Origin: Paragorgia papillata
Taxonomy: Eukaryota > Cnidaria > Anthozoa > Scleralcyonacea > Coralliidae
Reading direction: 5' to 3'
Length of the DNA stretch: 64,000 nt
NCBI GenBank assembly: GCA_035771165.1
Contig: JAWNZC010000408.1
Span: 1,240,001-1,304,000, forward strand
Made by a program: the position numbers and the translations under genes. The notes below the pieces were generated by a model. The model saw nothing but the letters and a program-made list of their open reading frames with translations, was not told the origin of the DNA and searched no databases. Positions 54,236 through 64,000 of the stretch are shown in pieces. Position 1 is the first letter of the stretch, and each line of letters opens with the position of its first letter.

Positions 54236-55137
54236 ACGAACGATGGGAAAGACTAAACCGTAAAAAGCAAGACGAGGAAGATGCAAGCAGAGCAGATGAA
54301 AGAGGACACGAGATGTCGAGTTACGACGAGAACGAAAATCCGCTCCAAAGTACACCAGGACCGACTTACAAGAGTAAGTTGCCAGTTCCGAGAAAGAGCA
54401 AAATTCCAAAATTAGCGAAGCCTCGTCGCCCGCAAGTTTCTGATAGTTCCCTAGCAACGTCGTTGGAGCTGTGCGAACAAGACGCGCTCAGCGACCAGGA
54501 AATGGACTTGCGTGTTCGCACGGCGGCAACGAAAATGGCGGACAACCACCGGAGCAAGCTTCTTCGGAAACTGGCAGAAATGAAATTTCAAGAAGAGCTC
54601 GACTACGTTCAGAGAAAGGTGCAAAAGACCATGGGAATGGTTCATTTCAAGGGAAGAGAGGAGCGGATTCGAGAAATTGAACAAGAGTTAGCAGAAAAGA
54701 TCGGAGACGGTCATGCGGTAAAACGTGAAGAGCCGGCGGTGAGCGACGGAAGAGCGATATTACCGTTGGATACAAAGATCAAAGACGGTTTGAGTGAGCT
54801 GAAAGAGCATATTGAACGGGAAATGACGAGCCAACGACAACAGATGGATAAGCTTCGGAAAAACATAAGGAGCGAAATAGCGGAAGCAATGGAGGAGAGT
54901 TACAGCAGAAATGAATACTTGTGGCATTCCATCATGGAGAGCAACGAGCGACGGAGACAAGGACGCCAACCAAGGAGAAACCGTCCGTACAGTGACGGCG
55001 ATCACTTGAACAAACCACCAAAGGCAAACAGGCGAATGCCGAAACCTGAAAGAATGTCGACAGATGGGTTTCCTGAAAGAGACAGTAATGACGAGAATGC
55101 AGGTTACCGCTCAAGACCTACTTCACAGGACTATTAG
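54236..55137 (+). CDS. CxxC/coiled-coil protein, exon 2
   Basis: Second and last coding exon, ending TAG at 55135-55137. It encodes a charged DERWERLNRKKQDEEDA start, a basic Pro-rich patch (KLPVPRKSKIPKLAKPRRP) that could be a nuclear signal, then long Glu/Lys/Arg-rich helices likely forming coiled coil. EELDYVQRKVQKTMGMVHFKGREERIREIE and the heptad-like LKEHIEREM...QQMDKLRKNI fall here. The tail is disordered, Arg/Pro-rich. A scaffold or chromatin-associated role is possible but unproven. No internal stop or frameshift. Confidence 0.85.
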
Positions 55138-55426
55138 AAAACGCCGTGTAAATTTTTGGGTTATTATACTTATGCTAATTACGGTCGGGAAATGTAATCA
55201 TTTTTGCGCTTAAGAAAACGCTATTTTAGCGTGTTGCATAACAGGAAAAAGCCAGCTTGTTAGGCGGAACAAGTAATATCATTTTGAGCGTGTTGTGCTT
55301 GAGTCTAATACATGGATGATGTAGTTACATCTATATACATCGCCCCCCGCGTAAAATCGCCGTGCAGATTGCTATAAAATCTAAACAATAACATGCTATA
55401 ATTAAGCTGTCCTTGTTCATGTCTTA

Positions 55427-55635
55427 AGCCCGGCATACACTAGAGAAAATTCCGAAACAAGTTGCCGAAACAAGGTTTCAGAAACAAAAGTTTCCAGTGT
55501 ATGTTGAAAAGTTTCCGAAACTTTGTTTCAAAAACCAAGTTTCCCTGATTAGAACACTGTTCTATTTTTTGAAACAAGTTTCGGAAACTTTTTCAAAAAT
55601 GTGTTTCGGAAACTTGTTTCAGTGTATGCCGGGCT
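55427..55635. mobile_element. 209-bp MITE, AGCCCGGCATACACT ends, TTA duplication
   Basis: AGCCCGGCATACACTAG faces CAGTGTATGCCGGGCT. TTA lies at 55424-55426 and 55636-55638. The inside repeats CCGAAACAAG/GAAACTTTGTTTC-type words in both orientations. Harbinger-like by duplication. Confidence 0.93.
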
Positions 55636-55639
55636 TTAC

Positions 55640-58140
55640 GCTAATCGTTATTATACGTCTTCGTGATATATTTCAAGTCCATATAGTCAATTCGGTTCCT
55701 TCTTCATTTACTAATATTTGAATTTTAAATACATGTGATGATGTACGATTGGCTACTGACTTGGCTGCATGTATGAGATGCTGAGGAGTGGAAGATTTGC
55801 TTTACCTCGATTTTCACGCAAACAATGGTTATGCTTCGTTTGTTTTAAAAAATAATCCCGAATAACTAGGGTGTACACAAGCTATAGTTTCAACTAAAAC
55901 GCCTGGGTCAACTATTATTTCATGAAAATTTAAAAATTGAGAGCGAATAATCCAATTGCTGCCGAGCGTCAGCGAGGCTCATGTCCAGACCTCATTGCCG
56001 AATTATGTAGAGTCGACGAAATCTCGATTTTGAGAGTTTATTTATTTGTTGACCATTTTATGACGTTTTGTGACGTAGAAGTTTCTTCCTACAACTTGCA
56101 TCACATACGCCAGAAGGATTTGCTCTGATAAATCATAGTCCCTGGAATTAAAGTGTCTGGAAACGCGGCGTACTTCAAAGCGCACACTTTTTGTTCCCCC
56201 TCAATTCTGATCACGTGGGAAGAAGGGGCACGTTTCAGATGTTATCTGTTTAGCCAACGCTCAGCAAAAGTACTGCCGTGCGCAAATTGTTCAACATTTG
56301 GATGTAGAGTAATAATCCCGGAGAAAAAACACGAAAGGATAAGTCTATTAAGTCTATTATTATTAATCTGCGTCAGATGTTGCAAAGGCGTCTTGGCGAA
56401 GGGAAATAATAAATATTACGGTATTATAAAGGAACACGACGACACGTCGTTGTTGATGTAAAAGATATTCGCAGATAAATAGACATTTCCAACCAAGTGA
56501 CATTGAAGTTAGTATACAAGTATACACGCTACATTATATAATTTGGTTATCTGAATTTGATGATTTACAGAGAAAGTTATACTTTATCCGATGATAGAAT
56601 GACTTGACAGCTGGTTAATAATAGTAGGCCCTCGATCGCATTTGTTTGGTCTCACTTTGTTTAATATTTCTCGATTATTTCTTACTTTAAATCGTTAAAA
56701 AAAAACCAGATTGTGACTCAGAACTAGCCTGCCCTAAATGCAACAAGCAGTTGCGCACCACTTTTGCTAAAACGGGTGCTAGAGCGGGAAATAAGTCTGT
56801 TATGTCATGCACCGGGCAAAGCTTCGGTCAGTGGGCATGGCCTTGGTAAACTGACTAACGTCGAAAATACCGCTATCCAAGTGGTTAAAGGCAATATATC
56901 AGTTTTGTGAAGCGGAGAGAATCGTTAAAACAAGTGGTCGAATTCGCTCAGATTACGTTAATAAAACTTCCATATATATGGATTTCGCGACAAAATAATC
57001 CGCGGGTCGGGTGAGTTTGTTTACTTAACATGGTGATGCGTGCATTTCAATACAAATTTTAGACGACTACAGAGAAACCGGGCTTGGAGCTGTCACGGAG
57101 CATCACAAAATTTGCCATAAAAAACATGCATGAGTCGAGTTAAGCACAGAGTGAAAATTCTGAATGATGCACGTACGCGTGCAGTGGTTGACAACCAACA
57201 GAATTTTTACCTGTTATCAAGTGTTGGAAGAACCGCAATGTTTCCCAATGTAGAATGTTTATATCTCAACACAGTCTAATACAATTACAACCTACTATAC
57301 AGACAGTGAAGACTAAGTAAGACTCGACTTTCATTTGTGTTTTAAAAAAAGGGTAATGAAAATTACGAAGGGGCCATTTCAGAATATGTTACAATATTGA
57401 CAAAGAAGCCATGCACAAATTACCTACTTATCTTTTTGGTAGTATGCTTATAATTTTAACTTTTGTGCCGGACTCTCGGACCAGTCCAAATATTTCAGTG
57501 TTTTCCCACTCTTTTTTCGAGGTGCGAGCTCGGACGTCGCGCATGCGCAAAACGTTTGGCAGCGGTGTTGGTGATTGGTGGGGTTTACCGGTATGACGTC
57601 AAAGACAATGGAGTATACCCATTCTCCTAGAAACGCGGTCATGCTTCAAGAGGACCTAAGACGGCTTCTCTGATAAATTTTTTGCTTTACTTCGAAATTC
57701 ATATTTTTCTTTAATTTTGCTAAGTTAGATGATAACCCTTTCAGACGAAAATATAACTTCAAAGGGTTCAGTTGACCTTTAAGGCCATATAATTCAATCC
57801 AGGATAAAAATATTATCTGGAAGCTTATCCTGCATTTTGCTAGAACAGTAGTTCTGACTTGGATAACCACTCATCTCTGCAGTGCATTTAAGGTAGCTCC
57901 ATACTGTTTCTTGAGAAGTAGAAGAAATGTAAGTTTGAACCTCAGAAAGTGCTCGTGGGTATTTTGGAAAAATATCAAACCAAAGTTGGGCATAGAATAA
58001 TTTTCAGGGTATCAAATTTTCAGGGCATCTGGGTTCTAGATTGTAACCAAGCAACTGACATGCATGTGCAATGGCGACCAGTCGCGAATACAGCAGAGCC
58101 TCCTTTTCTTCCTCTATCATGCTACATGTAATCTGGGACT
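55640..58140. other. No gene recognised
   Basis: Several short + frames (such as 55937-56128 and 56153-56461) have no motifs or splice context. No paired repeat ends were found. Confidence 0.45.
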
Positions 58141-58147
58141 ACACTAA

Positions 58148-58364
58148 TACAAGCATCAAGAATTTCATTTTCCGGCCCAATTATGATGCACTATGGGATA
58201 GAATCAAAGGTCAAGTGAGCACCAATTAAGTCGGTGCCATTGTTAACAAAGAATATTCATGAGCCACAACAATGGCACTGACTTAATTGGTGCTCACTTG
58301 ACCTTTGATTCTATCCCATAGTGCATCATAATTGGGCCGGAAACTGAAATTCTTGATGCTTGTA
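58148..58364. mobile_element. 217-bp near-perfect foldback, TA ends
   Basis: TACAAGCATCAAGAATTTCA faces TGAAATTCTTGATGCTTGTA. The arms pair for about 90 bases with only a few mismatches around a short loop (GAATATTCATGAGCC). TA at the tips fits a Tc1/mariner-like duplication. High arm identity suggests a recent element. Confidence 0.9.
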
Positions 58365-58399
58365 TAGGTATGTTCACAATAGTGAAAAAGTGATACGGC

Positions 58400-58996
58400 C
58401 ACTGATCTTTATACAACTGGATTGCTCACCCAAGCCACTGGCGGCCATATTGGTACTCCAGGTCCAGTGTACCTTGCGGGCTTAAGAGTGGTAAGAGTTT
58501 ACCTGGGGAGTTGGAAAAGCCGTAAAACAATGCAATTGTCAGATGGCAATTTACTGTTACTACGGAAAAACAAAAGGGAAATACAAGCAAATACAGTCCG
58601 AAATTTTCAACTACGTACTTCAAGGCTTTGTAAAGACTTACGCTTTAATACCAAAGGCATATAGATAGTTTTATAGTGAAGTTCTTGATTGATTGATTTC
58701 GTTGGGTTTTTAAGAGCTTTTTGATATAGGCAAGTTTATCGATTACCAGGTAGAGTAAAAAACTACGAAATAATACAAACAAATGCAAAAACTAAGCTTC
58801 TAAACCTTTTACAGTGTTCTTTGTTTGACACCAATGGCAGAAATACTTTTAATATGGCTTTTTCGTCTCTTTTCGTGCTACGAAAACATACAATTTTCCG
58901 TGGCGGCCATCTTGGTACTCCAAATTCTTCATCTCCGGTGGCTTCATTCTTGGCGCCGGATGGGCAATCCAGTTGTATAGAGATCAGTGGATACGG
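58400..58996. mobile_element. Foldback with ATACAACTGGATTGC arms
   Basis: CCACTGATCTTTATACAACTGGATTGC and GGCGGCCATATTGGTACTCC (58400-58462) face GGCGGCCATCTTGGTACTCC in direct order (58903) and GCAATCCAGTTGTATAGAGATCAGTGG (58966-58992). So the outer arm is inverted and the inner block direct. About 430 bases lie between. It is immediately downstream of the previous foldback. Confidence 0.65.
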
Positions 58997-59484
58997 CCAT
59001 TTTTAGCCCCCCCCCCCGCCATAAAACCAACGGAATGGTTGATGGAGACTGGTAAAACAAATTGAAAAGTGTTCTATCTAATTTATAGCTGTGTTTCTTA
59101 TTAAATTCCAAATATAATATCTGTAATCTATATTACATACTGCATGTTTATGTATAATTGATTGCAAAATAACCTCCGGAAAACCAAATACCCCAAAAGC
59201 TCTAGTTTATCTATTATATACGTGCATTTGATGAAACATAATGCAGAATCCGGAAAAAAGGTATACAATCTGTCTAAGGTTATCCAAAACTTATGAATTC
59301 CATTTTAATTTGTAATTTTCTGTCGATGTACGGCATAACTTACGACGAATATTCTATTTGTACATACAGCTGTTTCACCCCAAGCTATAAGAAGAATTAA
59401 AAAAAGAGATGCAAACGATAGTTATTTCAATGGGATATTAGAATATATTACATACTGTAGACGTGGAAAGATAATTTATTTTCG

Positions 59485-59725
59485 AGTGTTGTGCGAAGAT
59501 ATATTAATATTATTATGCATTTTCCACCTTATCTCGATTTTGATTGGTTATTGGTATACGGACAATTCTCAATTATTGGACGAGTCTGAGCAAAATATCA
59601 TGATTAGCAAAGGCAAAAAAGGCATTTGAGCAGAGGCAAATAACTGGGAGCGAGACACTGACAAATCAAGATATTTTGCGATAGACGAATTCAATAATTA
59701 TGTTCGCCATTGCCGTCAATAATAA
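59485..59725. mobile_element. Probable MITE, AATTATTGGACG/CGAATTCAATAATT arms
   Basis: CAATTATTGGACGAGTCTGAGCAAAATATC (59570-59600) faces GATATTTTGCGATAGACGAATTCAATAATTATG (59671-59703). It lies in an otherwise featureless AT-rich area. Confidence 0.6.
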
Positions 59726-60330
59726 TCAAATGTCTGATTCAGTATTCAGTATGTAAATAAGGTAAATATCATAGCATCAATTCTCCAATTTCACTGCATA
59801 TTTTATCGTTCGTTACATTTCAGAGAGTTTCCTTTACAATCGTCATGTGTATACAATAATAACAAACACCGCCATATTAAAAACATTTTCTGCTGCCAGG
59901 CGCGTCCTCTCCCCGCGCGTTCTGTCATAAGCGCCTGGGTACGAAGCTGGAGGTTACAGTCCTCAGCCCGCCTGTTCCTTTTTCACAGGATAGGAAACCA
60001 CTGACTTACCTGAGAAAATATATTATGACATTGACTTAGTATTCTTTGTGTATCCGAGTTCGGTGCAACTAATAATCTCAAATTTCCAACCCAGTTATCG
60101 CTATACAAACGCAAGACAAAATACGTTAGAACACAAACCGACTCAACCGATAAAGGCTTCAGCAATATAAATTACTAGCGTAGATGGAAGTGTAACCTAA
60201 ATATATTTAGTTTAGATTTGCTTTTGTTATATACCAAAGACTTTCGTTTGCCAAAGATGAAATCCTATTGGTCAAATCGTGGTCACGTGTTGTTCAACAA
60301 ACTCAATGTTTCTTTCTGCTGAGGGAAACA

Positions 60331-60539
60331 TAGCCTGGTTCCCTGGCCCAATTTCAAAAGAAATAAGGGCCAGGTAACCACTAATCTCATTCTCGCGTCA
60401 TCAGGGCTAAATCCACTTATGACGATTGCAGTTTTACTCATAGCCACTAAAAACGCGCGAAAATTTAACCAATAGGAAAGCAGAAGTCTTTAGTGGTTAC
60501 CTGGCCCATATTCTTTGATTGGGCCAGGGTACCAGGCTA
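60331..60539 (-). mobile_element. 209-bp MITE, copy 2, 9-bp duplication
   Basis: The same element as 12759-12967, identical length, opposite orientation. It is flanked by AGGGAAACA at 60322-60330 and 60540-60548. Ends read TAGCCTGGTTCCCTGGCCC and the complement. The two copies differ by only scattered substitutions. Confidence 0.95.
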
Positions 60540-60543
60540 AGGG

Positions 60544-60650
60544 AAACATTGCACTGTTTCCCTCTGAACATTGCACTGTTTCCCTCTGAACATTGCACTG
60601 TTTCCCTCTGACGTCAACAACGAAGAAGGAAACAGTGCAATGTTTCCCTG
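60544..60650. repeat. 22-bp tandem repeat plus inverted copy
   Basis: AACATTGCACTGTTTCCCTCTG occurs three times in tandem (60546-60611). The reverse complement of its core (GGAAACAGTGCAATGTT) lies at 60629-60645. Confidence 0.9.
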
Positions 60651-60910
60651 TGACGTCAGCTATAATCATGCGTTGTTCACGTGAATACACAATGATTACT
60701 GCATCAGATCAAGAACTTTGGACTTTTCGGAACATTTTGAAAACAAGAGCTGTTTCGAGCTTGTTTGGTACGAAATAGTCCTTTTTCCAAAGGAAAGAAT
60801 ATCTATACATATCTTCAAAGAAGGTTTGAAGAAAATCTGGATAAATTTAAAGCTGTTCTTCGTACTTGTTGAGTCTGGTGTATTTGTTCAGTTGAATTGA
60901 AATACGAAGA

Positions 60911-61023
60911 TCTTTTTGCCTTTTACAAGTTTCGAAGTGTTTTGGTAAGTCTTTTTGCCTTTTACAAGTTTCGAAGTGTTTTGGTAAGTCTTTTTGCCTT
61001 TTACAAGTTTCGAGTCAGTTTGG
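60911..61023 (+). repeat. 39-bp tandem repeat, 2.9 copies
   Basis: TCTTTTTGCCTTTTACAAGT...GTGTTTTGGTAAG units start at 60911, 60950 and 60989. The first two are identical. Confidence 0.95.
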
Positions 61024-61047
61024 TATTTTGTATTTTAAAAGTCTTTG

Positions 61048-61212
61048 GTATATAACAAAACGCTTGTTGACTTTTGCCTCGAGAAACATCGAGTTTTACG
61101 GTACCTCAGGCTTCAATGTCACCCTCGGGCTAAAGCCCTCGGGTGAGATTGAAGCCTTCGGGTCCGTAAAACTTGATGTTTCCCTCGGCGCCAGTCAACA
61201 AGTGTATAATAT
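61048..61212. mobile_element. Palindromic MITE, CTTGTTGACT arms
   Basis: TATAACAAAACGCTTGTTGAC...CATCGAGTTTTACGG...GGCTTCAATGTCACCCTCGGG is matched by its complement around an AAAGCC loop, ending GTCAACAAGTGTATAATA. Multiple CCTCGGGC words. No coding role for the frame that crosses it. Confidence 0.85.
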
Positions 61213-61280
61213 TGCACGCACGTAACAGTTCTGAGTCAGAATAATACTGCATGTGCTGTGTGTTTTCATGTTTTAGAGTC

Positions 61281-61683
61281 AGTTTATCTTATTTGAAAGA
61301 ACACTTAAAATGACAGAGTAACATCTTTTGCAGTTTTTCGTTTCTTGCTTCGTTGTGGAGATATTTCAGTTTGTTTGATATGCAAATTAAACATTTTGAC
61401 GTCACATGTACACAATGAATTATTGGAGAAGGTTATATATCTTACAAACATAATTACTTGAAAATTCTACATGTTTGGTGTTGTTGGAGAAACGAACCCA
61501 CATGCTTCTTTTGAATTAATTTCGTTTTAATAATAAATCATTATGTACACGTGGCGTGATCAAGATATTTCATTTGCATTTCAAACAACCTGAAAAATCT
61601 CAACAACGAAGCAAGGAAACGAAAAACTGCAAAAGATGTTACTTTGTCATTTTTAGTGTTCTTTCAAATAAGACAAACTTAGT
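61281..61683. mobile_element. Foldback MITE, TCTTATTTGAAAGAACACT arms
   Basis: Arms of about 120 bases (through GTAACATCTTTTGCAGTTTTTCG and TTTGATATGCAAAT) face each other around a 150-base loop. The same family is found, rearranged and interrupted by another MITE, at 7.08-7.66 kb. Confidence 0.85.
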
Positions 61684-61917
61684 TTGTTGTTTCCTAGACA
61701 TATTAAACGAACACTGATCGTGTGTGTTTTCAACGTGGTTCTCAAAGGCTATTGAGCCTTGAGTGAGATTACTTTCCGTAATCGAGAAGTAAAAAGAAGA
61801 AAATAGAATCAGACTGAAGAACACGACCCAAAATTTCCAAAAGGTATTACAAATATTATTACAAATATTATTTTAATAAAAAGACGCATATCATAAGAAC
61901 GAATTTAATAGGCCATT

Positions 61918-62303
61918 TGCACGATGACGTGAGATAGCGTTGGGTAACTACAACTACAAGAATGCTTTGGCTGTATTCTAGGGTCTCGGCTAAAACGGAT
62001 GACTCAAAAGGGACCCGTCCAGTCTTTTCGCGGCTTTTCCAAAATATGTCGACAAATATGTTTTTCCAAAAAGCTAGGGGGCAAACCAGATTTCCGATTA
62101 GGGTTAGAGTTTATGTTGTGGTATAGGGTATCGAAAAGATTGCTAACATCTTGAGACTCACTGAAACTTGACGAAAAATTTGGAAAATCTGCGAAAGGAC
62201 TGGACGGGTCTTTTTGAGTCATCTCTTTTAGGCGAAGCCCTAGAATACTGGCAAAGCATTCTGGGAATTGTAGTCACCCAACGCCATCCACGTCATCGTG
62301 CTT
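61918..62303. mobile_element. Foldback MITE, GCACGATGACGT arms
   Basis: GCACGATGACGTGAGATAGCGTTGGGTAACTAC...GGATGACTCAAAAGGGACCCGTCCAGTC faces its complement (62190-62301). Arms are about 115 bases. The loop holds GGGTTAGAGTTTATG. Confidence 0.88.
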
Positions 62304-62628
62304 ATTACAGTGAACGGAACATCCGCCAAAACAAAAGCATTTTAATTTTCGGCTGAAAAAATGAAACGGTCGTTTATTAAAGGTGATCTATATGCATGGT
62401 GTGATCTGCGCAGTCACAGAAAGTGGGCTCACGCCGAAATGTTTGTTGATGTTTCTCAAAGTTCCCAGGCTAATTTTATTTTTAGCGGAAAGGACGTGGG
62501 TGTTTGTAAAGAATGGAGAAGAAAAAAGTGAGTGACGGTACTTCGTATTAATATTTATATAAAAACATAAATAGACCAATATTATATAAACAAACCCGTA
62601 ACCATGCGAAGTTGGCACATCAGATCTA

Positions 62629-63085
62629 TTTATTTATTTATTTACTCGACTTTCATTGTACTGCATAAAACAAAAACAAAAATTATATCTAAAATACAAT
62701 GAGGCAAGTTTATAACAGGCTCAAGGCCCAACTAGATAAACTGCCGAAAATAATAATTTAAAATATATCTACATATACTAGGTATAGTTTTGCATTTGGT
62801 CAAAAACATCTATGAACAGATGATTTGACAGGCTGAGAGACATGTGTGTGACATTTTGAGCAAGTATTAAAGGTCTGAACAAGATGATTATTAGTGCTGG
62901 ACTAAAAATGTTAAATGAAGAAGAAAGTTTAATCGAAGAAGGTAGTGAGTTCCAAAGATTTACGATTCTGTTGAAGTAACTGTTTTTAAAATTTAAGGTC
63001 AGATCACCTTTAAGAAAAAGATTTCTCGACGTGAGTTTCAGTTTGATGCTAAGACTATTGTCATAAGTACACTGTATTTTTCAAT
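62629..63085 (-). mobile_element. 5'-truncated LINE, 3' end, second copy
   Basis: The minus strand reads SLSIKLKLTSRNLFLKGD then NFKNSYFNRIVNLWNSLPSSIK (about 63065-62925), the C-terminal RT block of a LINE. It ends in a TAAA-type tail at 62648-62629. Similar in architecture to the 39.9-40.6 kb copy, but a different sequence. Confidence 0.8.
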
Positions 63086-63089
63086 ACTC

Positions 63090-63660
63090 GCATGCTGAGC
63101 AACTGTTGTTTAGCAAGTCCGAAGTTTAAATGTTTCATCCCTTGCTCTTTATTTACAAGTATACTATCCTGTCATGCTCCTATGTACAATAAAACAACAA
63201 AAATGCCAACGAATTTTTCATTTCATAGACACTTTAACAACTCTACATCCTCATTCAACAATTTAAGGTTTACTCAACTGATTTTAGATCAGCATATACT
63301 GTACACGCGTACACTTACCTACACAAGGTCCAGAAATGGGGATTTTGTATACTATATACACCATCTATTTGATTAACCTAAAAAGAAAGTATCAAAGATA
63401 GAGATTAAAATATAGTAAATGGTTTGAACCTTGGATAATTATTAGTATATGGTGGTAAAAGTTGCCGGCTCGTCTACGTTGTCGTGGCAGTGACTGACGT
63501 TTCGCTATTATTTCTGACTTTGCATCAATGAAAGCTCGCAAAAAGTCATTTTAACTTTTAAGTTGTGCTCTGTACAGTATGTATAATGTGTTTAACAGTG
63601 TTATTTTTTTTTTAAAAACACAACCTTGACGTTTCTTGAATCGTCATTGGCAGTTCGTTG
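63090..63660. other. No gene recognised
   Basis: No supported structure; the 94-codon + frame at 63092-63376 overlaps the likely continuation of the LINE remnant on the other strand. Confidence 0.4.
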
Positions 63661-63671
63661 GCTCGTTGCCA

Positions 63672-63718
63672 TGGTGAAGTCAGCCAGTCAGGCGTTTGAG
63701 TTCAACGAATCGGAAAGG
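63672..63718 (+). CDS. Possible first exon running out of the window
   Basis: ATGGTGAAGTCAGCC opens a short frame MVKSASQAFEFNESE that ends at an AAAG/GTGTAA donor-like site at 63718. If real, the rest of the gene lies beyond 64000. There is no homology support. Confidence 0.15.
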
Positions 63719-64000
63719 TGTAATTTGACACTCTCGACTTTGAGATTGTTGTTCAAGTTTTACATGTATGACTGTATATATATTTGGAGTTTATCGAGAG
63801 AGAAGGTGTTTGTAAATAGTGTAAATACAAAAGTCCAAACAGAGCTCTGTTTGGGTGTCAGAATCTATTCAGTGTTCCGGGGAACGAGAGCGACGGGGTT
63901 AAATTACCACTACATGAGAGTTAAAACTAGAGAAATTTTCAAAACTGACAAACTGTTATGCGCGTTGTCCATGTCCGAACTAGCCTGAGAAAATCATACG

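Noticed and set aside
1..64000. CRISPR arrays, bacterial operons or prophage
   Set aside because: Spliced gene, SINEs, LINEs, hAT elements and microsatellites show nuclear eukaryotic DNA; no regular repeat-spacer array was seen.

Overview
This is a gene-poor, AT-rich stretch of a eukaryotic nuclear genome dominated by small transposons. The repeat styles point to an invertebrate, most likely an anthozoan cnidarian (coral or sea-anemone relative): foldback elements whose ends read like GTTTACAC, TCCACACG or GGTTTTCACTAG, CAAYCTCGTYCCCAG-ended elements, a 5S-rRNA-derived SINE, and an intronless rhodopsin-like receptor. The assignment is inference. Only three host genes are well supported in 64 kb.

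Layout. 1-2.5 kb: 3' part of a decayed non-LTR retrotransposon. 2.5-23.6 kb: no host gene, but a dense collection of foldback (MITE-like) elements, several nested, plus a cluster of a repeated GTGACTCGCGTGAC word (5.7-6.6 kb) and three head-to-tail units of a tRNA-derived SINE (22.7-23.3 kb). 23.6-28.6 kb: a complete hAT DNA transposon on the minus strand with 8-bp target duplications. Its transposase is split by a second hAT element carrying its own 8-bp duplication and by a 900-bp segment flanked by an 8-bp repeat. 30.4-31.4 kb: a single-exon class A GPCR (+). 31.7-32.1 kb: a foldback carrying an open SANT/Myb-like exon (-). 37.96-38.89 kb: an element with 9-bp duplications that carries a decayed cysteine-containing coding fragment, resembling a Pack-MULE. 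39.9-40.6 kb: a truncated LINE 3' end (-). 40.8-41.6 kb: a short-chain dehydrogenase (+). 42.6-44.7 kb: 5S-derived SINE, then a hAT-like insertion in what may be an exon. 46.7-47.4 kb: a decayed minus-strand array of about 17-residue repeats. 52.5-55.1 kb: a two-exon gene (+) for a CxxC/coiled-coil protein of unknown function. 55-64 kb: more foldbacks, tandem repeats and a second LINE tail.

The three host genes show no operon-like or functional linkage. The main story is transposon ecology. TTA-duplicating (Harbinger-like), TA-duplicating (Tc1/mariner-like), 8-bp (hAT) and 9-bp (Mutator-like) non-autonomous elements occur side by side, and in seven places one sits inside another repeat or a transposon gene. 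Matching direct repeats at the ends allow many insertions to be delimited to the base.
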